IMG/VR virus record: IMGVR_UViG_3300020465_000027
Coordinates: 1-54,298 of that record
Strand: one strand, 5' to 3'
Origin: a virus
Length of the DNA stretch: 54,298 bases
The position numbers and the translations under genes are program-made. The notes under the pieces are model-generated. The model was given only the letters and a program-made list of their open reading frames with translations. It was not told the DNA's origin and ran no database searches. Position 1 is the stretch's first letter; each line of letters begins with the position of its first letter. Below are positions 44,901-53,679 of this stretch, piece after piece.

Positions 44901-47900
44901 GTGTAATTAACAATGCTTGCTCATTATATGGAGTTACCGCATTGTTATTCATATCAAGGATACCAAAAGTTTTAGTTCCTGCAAGATTACCATTATTAGA
45001 TAATGAACCATCAAAAGGAGCACTTAACTTAATTTGAGATGATTTAATTTCAGTTGTGTTAGTAGCATCTTTTGCAACAGAACCAACACCATCTTCAATA
45101 GTAGTAGTTTGTGCAGATATTAAATGTTGTGTAATTTGTTTGGTTGTGCTTTGTACAGTGATATTAGTTTTAAGTTCTACAAAACTATTGTGTGTAGTAA
45201 CAGTATCACTGCTCATGGGTGTTGTGGCAGCAGATTCCACATCAACCTCACCAAACATCTTGAAACCAGCAGGATGTGTAGTTTCCTTTATTAAAGATCT
45301 CCAAGAATCTATAGGAGTTTTTGACTGAATTAAATATGAAAAATCTTGATAAAAATATGAATCATGTATTTTTTGATTTTGATCACTTAGTTTTCCAACA
45401 TCAGAAGTGAATTTACCAATATTATCAAAGAAGGTTTTGATGATAGGAGTAAATTCTGTAAAACTAATGCTATCAACAGTTGCAGTTTTATTACCAGATA
45501 ATCCGATAATCTGTTGATTCTCTCTAAAAATGCCTGTGACATTTGATACACTAAGAATATTAGATCCTTTTCTCCATGATGTTACTTTTGCTTTAGCAAC
45601 CTCTGTTGTTCCAGATTTTTGTACTATTGTTTCACCAACATTATACCCATCACTAGTAAAATTAGATAAAGTTAAAATAAAATTAGATCTAATACTAGAT
45701 TTTATTGTTTGGTCACTATGATAAGATCCACCATTATTATGGATTTTTATATTTCTAGGTACACCAATATCTGTGCTATTTAAAAAGCAACTAACATTGG
45801 AATCAATATTTCCATCATTATCAACAATACCAGTTACGATAGGAATTTTTTTATAGTTATTACCTACATTAGTAATCTTAATAGAATTAATTTTACCAAC
45901 AGAAAATAAAGATTTAGATGTGTAAGACACAATTCCTGTCCCATCATGAGACGCTTGAGTCTCAGTAGAATAAAGAATTTGCGTACTTGTAACGTATAAT
46001 GAGTTTTTAATTCCTTGTAATGGATCAGTAACAACATTAAGATATGACATCTCAGAGTTAACTAAACCATCTCTATCATAGTAATAATATTTTGTATATA
46101 AACTTGGTTGTTTTTTACCATGAGTATTTGTAGATACTCTTGACCCAAAACCTAATTTAATATCAACAAATGAGTTATTTGCTGCTACTGTTTTTTCTGG
46201 TGTAACAAGATTAAAATTTCTACTTGGAGAAATATCAAAACCAACTCCATTCATTGATACGTGAGAAGTATCAAATTTATACTTGTAATAATTTTTGATG
46301 TCAATAATTTGATTTCTTATGAATGTAGTGTTATCTAATGAAAATTCAAAGTAAACATCTGGATTAGTAACCGATTTTATTTGTATAAGTTTTACATCTG
46401 CACTAGTATCATAAAAAACTGTTGATAAAGTTATCTTATTGATTGATGATACTGTTTGATCATAATCCCAAACGAATACTGCCTTTTGAGTAGATGGATC
46501 ATAAGAAAGAACCTTTGCATCCTTAATAGTATTACCTACAGGATGATTGACAGGAATGTTATATCCAAATTCAAACACAGAAATAGTAGCACCGTCAAAA
46601 TGGTCAACTGCTGTAGTTGCGTTCTGTGCTCTTGCAACAGTTAGAGCATTATTATTCTTAGCAGTAACTTTTACAATTTCACTACCAATTTTTAGAAAAT
46701 CATTAACTGTAATGTTATCAGAATTATCAACATTCAATACAATGTTCTCAGCTGCAAAACCTGCATGATCAACACGCACTTTAAGGTCTGGTTTGCTAGA
46801 ATTAGTAGCTTTACCTAAATCAGTTGCTCCAACTGTAAGAATATCAAATCTATTATATCCAGTTCCTTTATTTGTTAGTATAATACTATTGACAACACCA
46901 GTAGAAGAAACAACTATAGTTGCTTTTGCACCAGAACCTGCTCCACCAGACAATGCAATATCAAGATATGTGTTTTGTGTGTAATCACCACCACCATTTA
47001 ATATAGTAAATCTACCAATACTATTATCGTTAAGAGTCGTTGTTATAACTGAGGTTTGAAGGATTGCTTCCTGATACACTCTCTTCCTTACATAGTAAGT
47101 TGTTGTTGATACTGCATCATCTGGATTTACATCAACATTTATCTCCTCACCAACACCAACACCATGTGCAGAAGATGTGGTTAGTAGTGCCACATTATCT
47201 TGTATTTTGAAAACAGGAAGATTTTCACTTAATGATGTTATAGAGACAATTTTTGAACCTGTGGTATTGATTAAGTTAGAACTTGTTAAGAATAAAGTAG
47301 TAGAAACACTGAATGTTCCTGATAAAACTTTTATTTTGACAGTATTTTGATCTACAGTTGTTTCCAATACTTCACCTGTTGCAACCGCAGCTGCAATACC
47401 ATCACTAAACGATAAAGTAGCACCTTTAGTATATGATGATTGTTGATCTAAAATTAAATTAAGTACTTTAGTGTTAGAAGATAGTACATCTGTACTATTA
47501 AAAGTTCCTGTTACTGCACGTAAAGCAAATCTATTAGCAGTAAATACATTACCAACTACTTTACCTGTAGCACCTGTATTTGTTTGTGTGATAGTATCAC
47601 CATCAAAAAGATAACCATTATTAATAAGTTCAACATATAATACTTTAGTAGTTTGAGATTCAAGTGACGATACTGGTTTTCCTTTGACTGAATCAATTTC
47701 ACCAGCAACATTTGATCCTTCTGTACCACTGTTGTCAATTACTAATGAACCACCAACAGAAAAATTAGATCCGCTATTTACAATTGTAGCAGATGATACA
47801 ACTCCTCTTGTTACATCTTCAATTTTTGCTATTGCTTGTACACCATTTTTAGATATATCAGAGGTTCTTAACCTGTTAGCATTAACTGGTAAATCATCCT

Positions 47901-50439
47901 GAGTCATCTCAGAATTATAATTAGATTCTAAAGGTAAAGAATAGTAACATTTACCTATGATGTATGGGAATAAAGGATCACCATTACTATCAACAGTAAT
48001 AAAGTAAGCATAAGTCCCTTCAGGATATTCAGGAGTTACACAAAAACGTCCATTATTTTTATCTAATGTGCCAGATCCATCGTTAAATGTATAATCATCA
48101 ATAAATGTTCCTATAGGATAAGTAGTTGTACTCGGTCCTACTCTAGTAGAATTTCTAAAATAACTAGAACTCATTTGTGTAACAACGCTAGAACTGTCTA
48201 GAGGATTAGAAAACCCATAGGCACCATATATGGGGTTGCCATCATATGCAAAACCTAATATAGGAGAATGAGATGCTCCTGTATCATTTGCTCTCAATGT
48301 AGTGGGAGATGCATAATAAGCATATCCATGCCCTTTAGAAGGATTGAAATTTTGGAACCAATACCCATTATCAGAATCTACATTATTTTTGTTTATAAAA
48401 TATTTGTCTTTTCTCCATTCCTTGATAGTAGCAGTAGCGGTAGCACCAGAACCAACAGGAATTAAATCAACTGTAACATTTTCTTGTGAATAAAAGTTAC
48501 CACCATTAATCTTTGTAAATCCAGTCACAGCACCGCTACCAGATACAGTAGCTACATAATCTGCAAATCTACCTTTTCCTACACTATCAGTAATTCTAAC
48601 TTCTGGTGGAGTAGAATAGAACTCACCAGCATTAGTAACACTGATGCTTGTAATCTCTCCATTCGTGACTATAGCAGTCGCAGTAGCATTTCTACCAGAT
48701 AATACCTCAACAGTTGGAATAGCATTATATGAACCTGCATTTCTAATTGTTATTGATTCTAATACTTGTCCAGATAAAGATGATGTTGCATTACCAGACA
48801 CACCATCAATCAATACAAATGGAGCATCCTTATATCCATTACCACGAAGATTAACTGTAATAGATTGAAGAGCTCCATTGAAGACTACACTCTCATCCTT
48901 ATAACTTGCAAATGGAATACCGTTAATAGCAATACCTACATCTCTAAACTTAGTCTCATAAGTCTCAGTTGTAGATATTGGTGTTTTTCTAATAATTTTT
49001 AATTGCTTTTGATCTTTGGTATCAGATGGTTGGTTTGTTGTACCTATTACATGTGAAGGAAATCCTGAAGAAGCTATGTAATAACCCTCACCATCCTCAT
49101 AGATAGATGATACATTGGTGTTTAAGTCACTAATTAGTGGAGAAGCACCAGGCAATGTCCAACGAAGATTATTCTGTGCATCAAAGATTTTTATATCATT
49201 TGTTACAAAACCTGGTTCAGATATCTCAAGTATATCACCTACATTTGAGTATGGTGCGTCTGTCTTATTAATCGCATTATATAAGACACCATAGACTAAC
49301 AATGATACATTAGCACCAGATACATTAGCACCAAATGTTACAGGTGTTCCTATAGGATATGTCGTAGTTCCTTGTCTACTTTTTATAACAAACTGATTAA
49401 CATTTTTATCTTCAAATGTAAAGACCTCATTACCAATAGTAAACTCACCTTCTTTATCCCACCCCATTGTAGATTCTACATCAACTCTGTCACCCACAGT
49501 GTCAGTAACAAGAATAGATTCCGTTAACTTAGTTCTTGCAGCTATAGAAAAGTTTCCATTTACACTTGCTTCATTAAGTATGATTTCGTATAGATCTTCT
49601 CCATCAAACGTACCATTAAAACGTACGTTATCAACAATAGCAGATGCAAATGGCGTTGTTTGAGAAATTGTTTTACCAATTAAGTCAGTTACTGTACCAG
49701 ATAATACCTTGACCTTTAAAGAATAATTATTGACCCAATTAGACTCAGAACTTTTTAGTGTAAAATCTCGTGGATATGCAATTTCTGGTTCAGGATCATC
49801 TTTAATTAAACATTTAAATATAAATTTAATAGATTTATCAGTTCCTTTTGATTGATAAAATGAACTTACATTTTTGATGAGAGTTCTTTTATCAACAGCG
49901 TCGTTCAAAAACGCTTCTGGAAAATCATTTAAGTATTCAGTCTCAAAACTTTTGATTAACGCATATAAGAAAAGGTTGCTGATATTTAATACCTTAGATC
50001 CATTGGTATGACTAGATGCTTGGGTTGTAACAAATTTACTTTTGTTGTAGATGTCTCCTAATGTTGTATTGCCACTTATACCCCTAGAACAATTCTGTAA
50101 TGTGGTGTTAGTTCTAGTTTCATAAAAAATTATCTCATCATTTATTTTTACGTATCCACCTTGTTTTGGAAAACTGGTTGCATCTTGTAATACAATTGTA
50201 GTAGCATTATTAGAAATACTACCGTCCAAATTATCATGCTGTTTAAGTATATTTTGTTCATAAAAATCAATATCACGATAAGTTGCAAGATTCTCAACAA
50301 TATCGTATGGTTGCCCTTGAATTTCTAATTGCTCATAGTATTTTTGTATGAACTTCGTAAACAGTTCATACTCTTCGTTGATAAAATCAGGAAGTTGAGA
50401 ATCAACTAAAAATGAGATTCTATTAGCAGTCTTTGGCAT
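41980..50439 (-). CDS. Giant YHYH-domain baseplate protein in the gp7 position, 2819 aa
   Basis: Lies between gp6 and gp8, the place of wedge gp7. The N terminus (SFLVDSQLPDFINEEYELFT, KFIQKYYEQLEIQGQPYDIV) and LIKNVSSFYQSKGTDKSIKF near residues 187-206 are typical of large wedge-associated proteins. Residues about 695-845 are a YHYH-type domain: FAYDGNPIYGAYG, DKNNGRFCVTPEYPEGTYAY, FPYIIGKCYY. Many modules of the form GSGYTKVPRVVV with GAGSGAKATIV surround it. A fibre-like DGIFQEPGVAYTVSG module is repeated as ISGVVQHDSAYSIDR and IDGVLQRDQDSYIING. I assign gp7 by position, not by proven homology. Stop is two bases before the gp6 side's next unit. Confidence 0.9.
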   Translation of the reverse strand: MPKTANRISFLVDSQLPDFINEEYELFTKFIQKYYEQLEIQGQPYDIVENLATYRDIDFYEQNILKQHDNLDGSISNNATTIVLQDATSFPKQGGYVKINDEIIFYETRTNTTLQNCSRGISGNTTLGDIYNKSKFVTTQASSHTNGSKVLNISNLFLYALIKSFETEYLNDFPEAFLNDAVDKRTLIKNVSSFYQSKGTDKSIKFIFKCLIKDDPEPEIAYPRDFTLKSSESNWVNNYSLKVKVLSGTVTDLIGKTISQTTPFASAIVDNVRFNGTFDGEDLYEIILNEASVNGNFSIAARTKLTESILVTDTVGDRVDVESTMGWDKEGEFTIGNEVFTFEDKNVNQFVIKSRQGTTTYPIGTPVTFGANVSGANVSLLVYGVLYNAINKTDAPYSNVGDILEISEPGFVTNDIKIFDAQNNLRWTLPGASPLISDLNTNVSSIYEDGEGYYIASSGFPSHVIGTTNQPSDTKDQKQLKIIRKTPISTTETYETKFRDVGIAINGIPFASYKDESVVFNGALQSITVNLRGNGYKDAPFVLIDGVSGNATSSLSGQVLESITIRNAGSYNAIPTVEVLSGRNATATAIVTNGEITSISVTNAGEFYSTPPEVRITDSVGKGRFADYVATVSGSGAVTGFTKINGGNFYSQENVTVDLIPVGSGATATATIKEWRKDKYFINKNNVDSDNGYWFQNFNPSKGHGYAYYASPTTLRANDTGASHSPILGFAYDGNPIYGAYGFSNPLDSSSVVTQMSSSYFRNSTRVGPSTTTYPIGTFIDDYTFNDGSGTLDKNNGRFCVTPEYPEGTYAYFITVDSNGDPLFPYIIGKCYYSLPLESNYNSEMTQDDLPVNANRLRTSDISKNGVQAIAKIEDVTRGVVSSATIVNSGSNFSVGGSLVIDNSGTEGSNVAGEIDSVKGKPVSSLESQTTKVLYVELINNGYLFDGDTITQTNTGATGKVVGNVFTANRFALRAVTGTFNSTDVLSSNTKVLNLILDQQSSYTKGATLSFSDGIAAAVATGEVLETTVDQNTVKIKVLSGTFSVSTTLFLTSSNLINTTGSKIVSITSLSENLPVFKIQDNVALLTTSSAHGVGVGEEINVDVNPDDAVSTTTYYVRKRVYQEAILQTSVITTTLNDNSIGRFTILNGGGDYTQNTYLDIALSGGAGSGAKATIVVSSTGVVNSIILTNKGTGYNRFDILTVGATDLGKATNSSKPDLKVRVDHAGFAAENIVLNVDNSDNITVNDFLKIGSEIVKVTAKNNNALTVARAQNATTAVDHFDGATISVFEFGYNIPVNHPVGNTIKDAKVLSYDPSTQKAVFVWDYDQTVSSINKITLSTVFYDTSADVKLIQIKSVTNPDVYFEFSLDNTTFIRNQIIDIKNYYKYKFDTSHVSMNGVGFDISPSRNFNLVTPEKTVAANNSFVDIKLGFGSRVSTNTHGKKQPSLYTKYYYYDRDGLVNSEMSYLNVVTDPLQGIKNSLYVTSTQILYSTETQASHDGTGIVSYTSKSLFSVGKINSIKITNVGNNYKKIPIVTGIVDNDGNIDSNVSCFLNSTDIGVPRNIKIHNNGGSYHSDQTIKSSIRSNFILTLSNFTSDGYNVGETIVQKSGTTEVAKAKVTSWRKGSNILSVSNVTGIFRENQQIIGLSGNKTATVDSISFTEFTPIIKTFFDNIGKFTSDVGKLSDQNQKIHDSYFYQDFSYLIQSKTPIDSWRSLIKETTHPAGFKMFGEVDVESAATTPMSSDTVTTHNSFVELKTNITVQSTTKQITQHLISAQTTTIEDGVGSVAKDATNTTEIKSSQIKLSAPFDGSLSNNGNLAGTKTFGILDMNNNAVTPYNEQALLITLDGIFQEPGVAYTVSGSNITFAQPPLGPTNKNSQAVPGVRFYGKNYQFKNDTLNAKYLRKIKNIFQKSGRWIDAANQIERNRVYLQSETLGYIKNKFPNVTWGKVETKCYRDIGLVADALANDIRFGGNSYTVTAIEKYFNNDILDYIIGELQETTEAYEYLVGLAKLAINNTLPTGTYTTVPPYINTNIIVDPDPNKCADVVAALSTLGEVIEKTLAGGVGTIPISYPDYIDGKNTIFELYYEDGTGLSTDPNENLLIGISGVVQHDSAYSIDRTSVPNKVVFSSPPIWSQGVNTKTLQEGIAVDKFFAHSIGSYLRCEIDKNDIPTGSNGAFLILNSDDKKVINISDPQFALVFIDGVLQRDQDSYIINGPTITFSRKIFQDSNIEILYLYGRDISQSITLYDYERSEYYNEIIVRFTGVSGDFDEFENWWGKFNQTDMVAYQKVGGIKKFIGSLKHYYIEGNDLVIQIAGFNPDVDGSDIFFSGLDDFSDEISLSQSRTVTVTTNSDNTYRMQRNASRWLYGTKKADEAFYVRKNGFANLNKGDLIKINGENEYRTINELPQYFEPKTYLPGDDPSNSFFGSVATTNYNGEEKGIGFAVSCTISNGSVDTITWDKNIPVSGYSKAPILHFVPVNQAGGGARAEVIVVDGTIVDIVLTNGGSGYTKVPRVVVAKQYSIKKQNRKIDSFVNLILHNQFSSIAQPGPVNAESSVVFTKSGSGTTNPDAAIVGTMISPAAFGGTVITVELPSIALDQASTFIVRQELLYIRPPSTGTADVKTSDSNIKVRLELDRSIESQPVLSNQIWKVTVYQFGFTDYRFWSTPPSGFANTTLRPSFQMWENAKFMDTGNVLHNGVSVSAYTIEEFARWGFDLEDFSSYPGSGISDAGYAFNVGYPSINHYLGRINQNLNSTDTIVYVENTTNFSATGTLQLGKEQITYTGKQSDRFTGCVRGVNGTTAQSHDTSEPFFRSA

Positions 50440-50441
50440 TC

Positions 50442-52244
50442 CTACTCTTCTTTATATGCTATGAATTTACTCTTTGATACATCTACGTCTAGATACATCT
50501 CACGTTTTACTTCAATATCTCTATTTCTAGGTTTAACTCTTAATTCAACACGATTGTCAGAAAAAGTTCCCTTTAAAATAGTAAAGTTATTCATTACAAT
50601 CTCACCTCTTTCATAATCAACAGTTCCTATAGAATCATCTAATAAAATCTTATCACCACTTACAGGATCTAGTCTATATAGTACTAATTTTCCATTTCTA
50701 TCTTCTAAGAACGAAGTAACATTAGGAAATTCAAAAACTGTCATACCAGTAGATGTTACAACAGGATTATTACAATCTATTAAAAATGGATTTTGATAAC
50801 ATATCTCATAGAACGATGAAGCGTTGATCTGTGCTATAAAATCTTTTCTCATAGTAACATTTGTTACATTTGAGTTGATAGATATATCTGAATTATCAAT
50901 GACACCAATAAATTTACTGTATCTAAACTTACCATTGAACTTTTCAGTTTGAGATGTCTTTAAATACTCAACTATTGCTGTAGACGCTTTTGTTGCTATC
51001 TCTGTGGGTAATAACTGGGTTTTTGTACTACTGTAATAAATGTCACTAGTCAATTCTAGAAATAAGATAGACGGATCAATAAATTCTGGTCTAATAGATG
51101 CAACACTAAATTTCTTAAGTTCCTGTGTTAATTCGTTCTTAGTAAATGAAGACAATGTTGCAGCTTCAGTAGGTTTAACAGAAAGAAATACTTTACCATA
51201 CGCAGGTGGCACTTGTTCCTCACCACCAAACACAATAATATCACTTACCGCAGGATATATATTTCTTACAATTGCTTTGTAATCATTACCAGTTACTGCT
51301 CTATTCTGAGATCCAAAAAACTTAGGAGCATTAAATTTAATTTTATCAATGGTCTCTATATCAGCACCACCAGACGCTATTGAAGATGTATTGATGGATG
51401 TTATAGAAAAAGGAAGAGTTATAGTGGTACCATTCTCATCCTCCATGAGACCATTGAATGTAAAAGTCTTAGCACCATTGGTAGCAGTACCATTTGTTAC
51501 AATATAACTTAGTTCAATTACATTAGCGTTCTCTAATTTTTTACCGAGAACTCCATCTCCAAAAAATATCTCGTATTTTTCATCTTCTATCTCACTAACA
51601 AAATATACCTCATCATCAGCACCAACATCTAAAATGTTATTTGCTCGTTTATAGTCTTTAAATGTACTGGATTGAGATGATTCAAATACTCTTACATTTA
51701 AGGTATTAATGTCAGTACCAGCATTTTCAATAATAAATCTCTGAGTAATACTAGTATCAAATATGTTACTAGACACAATTTGAGATCCTTCAAATATTGG
51801 TATGTTTGTAAATGTTGCTACACTATTGACAACAGGAACCTTCATATTGTCTTTTAATATAAAACGATATAGACTACCATCGTAATTTGTAACAAATCCA
51901 CTACCTGCTTTTATGGTTACTTCCGCAGGTGCAGTACCAGCGAATGTCAATGACATATCAACAGACGCTTGAGGTGCTGTAATGGATTTGGGAGTATACC
52001 CTAATTGTTTAGCAAGAGATACTACGTTATCCCGCAGAGTTGCGGAATCTAAGAACAACTCATTCACTACCATATTGGTATTAAATGCGGTGTAGTAAGT
52101 GTTGTATGCTAATACATCTAGAATCTGACTAATTGCAGATCCTTCAAAATCGTAATCAGTAAAATCCGTTTGTGCTCTCATGTAATCTTTAAGAGCAACC
52201 TTTATATCAACGAAGTCTAAGTTGTTTAACTGGGTATATGGCAT
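50442..52244 (-). CDS. 6: Baseplate wedge subunit gp6 (baseplate J-like), 600 aa
   Basis: Homologue of T4 gp6, the core wedge protein that joins neighbouring wedges around the hub. The N terminus has YTQLNNLDFVDIKVALKDYM, then SQILDVLAYNTYYTAFNTNM and NELFLDSATLRDNVVSLAKQ, typical for the family. Residues about 285-345 carry the baseplate-J-like part (ASGGADIETIDKIKFNAPKF, RAVTGNDYKAIVRNIYP). The C-terminal part includes GKFRYSKFIGVIDNSDISI. Length is close to T4 gp6 (660 aa). The start codon overlaps the gp25 stop as TAATG, and the stop is followed after two bases by the next gene. Confidence 0.95.
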   Translation of the reverse strand: MPYTQLNNLDFVDIKVALKDYMRAQTDFTDYDFEGSAISQILDVLAYNTYYTAFNTNMVVNELFLDSATLRDNVVSLAKQLGYTPKSITAPQASVDMSLTFAGTAPAEVTIKAGSGFVTNYDGSLYRFILKDNMKVPVVNSVATFTNIPIFEGSQIVSSNIFDTSITQRFIIENAGTDINTLNVRVFESSQSSTFKDYKRANNILDVGADDEVYFVSEIEDEKYEIFFGDGVLGKKLENANVIELSYIVTNGTATNGAKTFTFNGLMEDENGTTITLPFSITSINTSSIASGGADIETIDKIKFNAPKFFGSQNRAVTGNDYKAIVRNIYPAVSDIIVFGGEEQVPPAYGKVFLSVKPTEAATLSSFTKNELTQELKKFSVASIRPEFIDPSILFLELTSDIYYSSTKTQLLPTEIATKASTAIVEYLKTSQTEKFNGKFRYSKFIGVIDNSDISINSNVTNVTMRKDFIAQINASSFYEICYQNPFLIDCNNPVVTSTGMTVFEFPNVTSFLEDRNGKLVLYRLDPVSGDKILLDDSIGTVDYERGEIVMNNFTILKGTFSDNRVELRVKPRNRDIEVKREMYLDVDVSKSKFIAYKEE

Positions 52245-52636
52245 TATCTCGTCCTATCTAGGAAGAATTCTATAGTTACTGGTGGTTCGTCTGTTCCTCT
52301 TATTGTATAAGTTAAATCTACATCAAATCCATTATCATCAAAATTAGGAACACAATTAATATTTGAAACAACAATTCTTGGTTCAAATTTATCTAAGGAA
52401 AACCTTATGTTTTCTTTTATCTGATAACTAGTACCATAATCTAAGGGTTCAAACAAATATCTTCGTATATCAGAACCATATTGAGGGTTCATTAACCGTT
52501 CACCTTTATTAGTCAACAACACACTAATAATTGCTTGCTTAATAGCAGAAGCATCCTTACTAACAACTAGGTCATCAGTAACAGGATGCTTCTTAAAAGT
52601 AATATTGATATCCTTATAGGATAAAGTGGTCGGCAT
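52244..52636 (-). CDS. 25: Baseplate wedge subunit gp25, 130 aa
   Basis: gp25/gpW-type protein, related to T4 gp25 and contractile-system sheath-initiator proteins. The hallmark lies at residues 41-66: LTNKGERLMNPQYGSDIRRY followed by LFEPLD, where the conserved Arg/Glu residues (GER) organise the wedge core. The C terminus (DVDLTYTIRGTDEPPVTIEF) is the usual beta-hairpin. A CTAAATA late box is 27 bases upstream, making this gene the likely first gene of a unit containing gp25, gp6 and the giant gp7-position protein. Confidence 0.96.
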   Translation of the reverse strand: MPTTLSYKDINITFKKHPVTDDLVVSKDASAIKQAIISVLLTNKGERLMNPQYGSDIRRYLFEPLDYGTSYQIKENIRFSLDKFEPRIVVSNINCVPNFDDNGFDVDLTYTIRGTDEPPVTIEFFLDRTR

Positions 52637-52662
52637 TTTCCCACAATATACGAAGTCAGTTA

Positions 52663-52669
52663 TATTTAG
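52663..52669 (-). promoter_or_regulatory. Late promoter box CTAAATA before gp25
   Basis: Minus strand reads GCTAAATATAAC in the 39-base gap between the SET-domain gene and gp25, 27 bases before the gp25 ATG. Confidence 0.7.
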
Positions 52670-52675
52670 CGACTT

Positions 52676-52960
52676 TTATCTTACTTTATAAAAAGTATAC
52701 TTTAAAAATAACTCTTCGCCCTTCTTAATCTCTCTTATCGTCTTCACATAGTAAATATTATCTTCGCACCACTTAATACAGTTAGGGTCGTCAGAATGGT
52801 TTATAAACCCTCCTAGAGGGGTTCTCCATATCATATCATCTATTATAATATGAGACACACCAAGATACATCATAGCATCTATATCCTCTCTAGCGAAGAT
52901 ACCTTGACCTGCTATGGAACTATCCTTTACATGTAATTCTTTTGGTAGTGCTTGGTACAT
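52676..52960 (-). CDS. Small SET-domain protein (lysine methyltransferase-like), 94 aa
   Basis: SET fold signature in order: SSIAGQGIFAREDI (residues 14-27), a central RTPLGGFINHSDDPNC (46-61) with the NHS..PNC motif that binds S-adenosylmethionine, then IREIKKGEELFLKYTFY (75-91) with GEEL and the catalytic-type Tyr. At 94 residues it is shorter than typical SET enzymes and lacks pre- and post-SET regions, so it may be a minimal methyltransferase or a binding protein. Its ATG overlaps the oxygenase stop as TAATG. Located directly before gp25, it may modify a virion or host protein; the substrate is unknown. Confidence 0.88.
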   Translation of the reverse strand: MYQALPKELHVKDSSIAGQGIFAREDIDAMMYLGVSHIIIDDMIWRTPLGGFINHSDDPNCIKWCEDNIYYVKTIREIKKGEELFLKYTFYKVR

Positions 52961-53472
52961 TATTTAAAATTTATGTTAACCACAATTCTATAAGGAGTTT
53001 TTCTAGGATGAGATGATGAATGCCAAACACTTCCGTCTATGATGAAACATCTTCCTTTCTTTGGTTGTATCTTTTGTATTATTTTACCATCTTTCTCACA
53101 GATGTTTGTAGGACCATCACTGTCATTCGCATAGTATATCAGAGTTTTATGTGGTTCTAGTAAATCAATATGATGCCTATGCTTGCTCACATTTTCATTC
53201 TTGTAGAATAGTCCACATCGTACACGCAATACTTCTTTAACCTTAATGTTTTGCTCCTTACAAGCATTAAACAATATAGGTAAGAAATGTATATGACGTG
53301 GACTCATGATAGGTTTTTTCTTATCCGTAGAATATAGTACAGCACTATTAGACCAAACCGCATCTTTTTCATATGCGGTAGGCGACATGTACCACGCAAA
53401 ATCATCGTGAAATATAGCCATTAGATAATCTTGGTGTTCTTCAGATATTACGTTATCAATTACTTGTACCAT
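52960..53472 (-). CDS. 2-oxoglutarate/Fe(II)-dependent oxygenase, 170 aa
   Basis: Probable dioxygenase of the prolyl-4-hydroxylase-like group. Visible iron ligands are His101 and Asp103 (HHID) and distal His151 in DGSVWHSS; Arg162 (PYRIVVNINF) fits the 2-oxoglutarate-binding Arg. The segment LEPHKTLIYYANDSDGPTNI and the PKKGRCFIIDG motif are characteristic. Such enzymes use Fe(II), O2 and 2-oxoglutarate to hydroxylate protein or small-molecule substrates; they are frequent in cyanophages, substrates mostly unknown. Translationally coupled to the SET gene. Start at the first Met; no strong ribosome site is visible. Confidence 0.92.
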   Translation of the reverse strand: MVQVIDNVISEEHQDYLMAIFHDDFAWYMSPTAYEKDAVWSNSAVLYSTDKKKPIMSPRHIHFLPILFNACKEQNIKVKEVLRVRCGLFYKNENVSKHRHHIDLLEPHKTLIYYANDSDGPTNICEKDGKIIQKIQPKKGRCFIIDGSVWHSSSHPRKTPYRIVVNINFK

Positions 53473-53505
53473 TTCGGAGTCTTCGCTCGGAGATCACGCC
53501 CTTTT

Positions 53506-53679
53506 TTACCATTGTTTAGGATGATTGTTAATATCACCCTCCACATGGTTATGCTCAATGTCATCTATATGAGCATGATCTATGTTTACATGTGCTCCTT
53601 CCTCCAAAGCAATGGCAATTCTTTCTAAAGAATCTGCAATTCTCTTGAGATCAAGAGTATTTCCAAAAGATACAGTCAT
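53506..53679 (-). CDS. Very small His/Asp-rich protein, 57 aa
   Basis: Translation gives MTVSFGNTLDLKRIADSLER followed by an amphipathic helix end (IAIALEEG) and a C-terminal part with six His and several Asp (for example NIDHAHIDDIEHNHVEGDIN), ending in HPKQW. The ATG overlaps the stop of the upstream 45-aa gene (ATGA), and AGGGCAG just before it can serve as ribosome site. The His/Asp tail could bind metal. No family recognised; small helical proteins of this type are common in T4-like cyanophages. Confidence 0.72.
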   Translation of the reverse strand: MTVSFGNTLDLKRIADSLERIAIALEEGAHVNIDHAHIDDIEHNHVEGDINNHPKQW

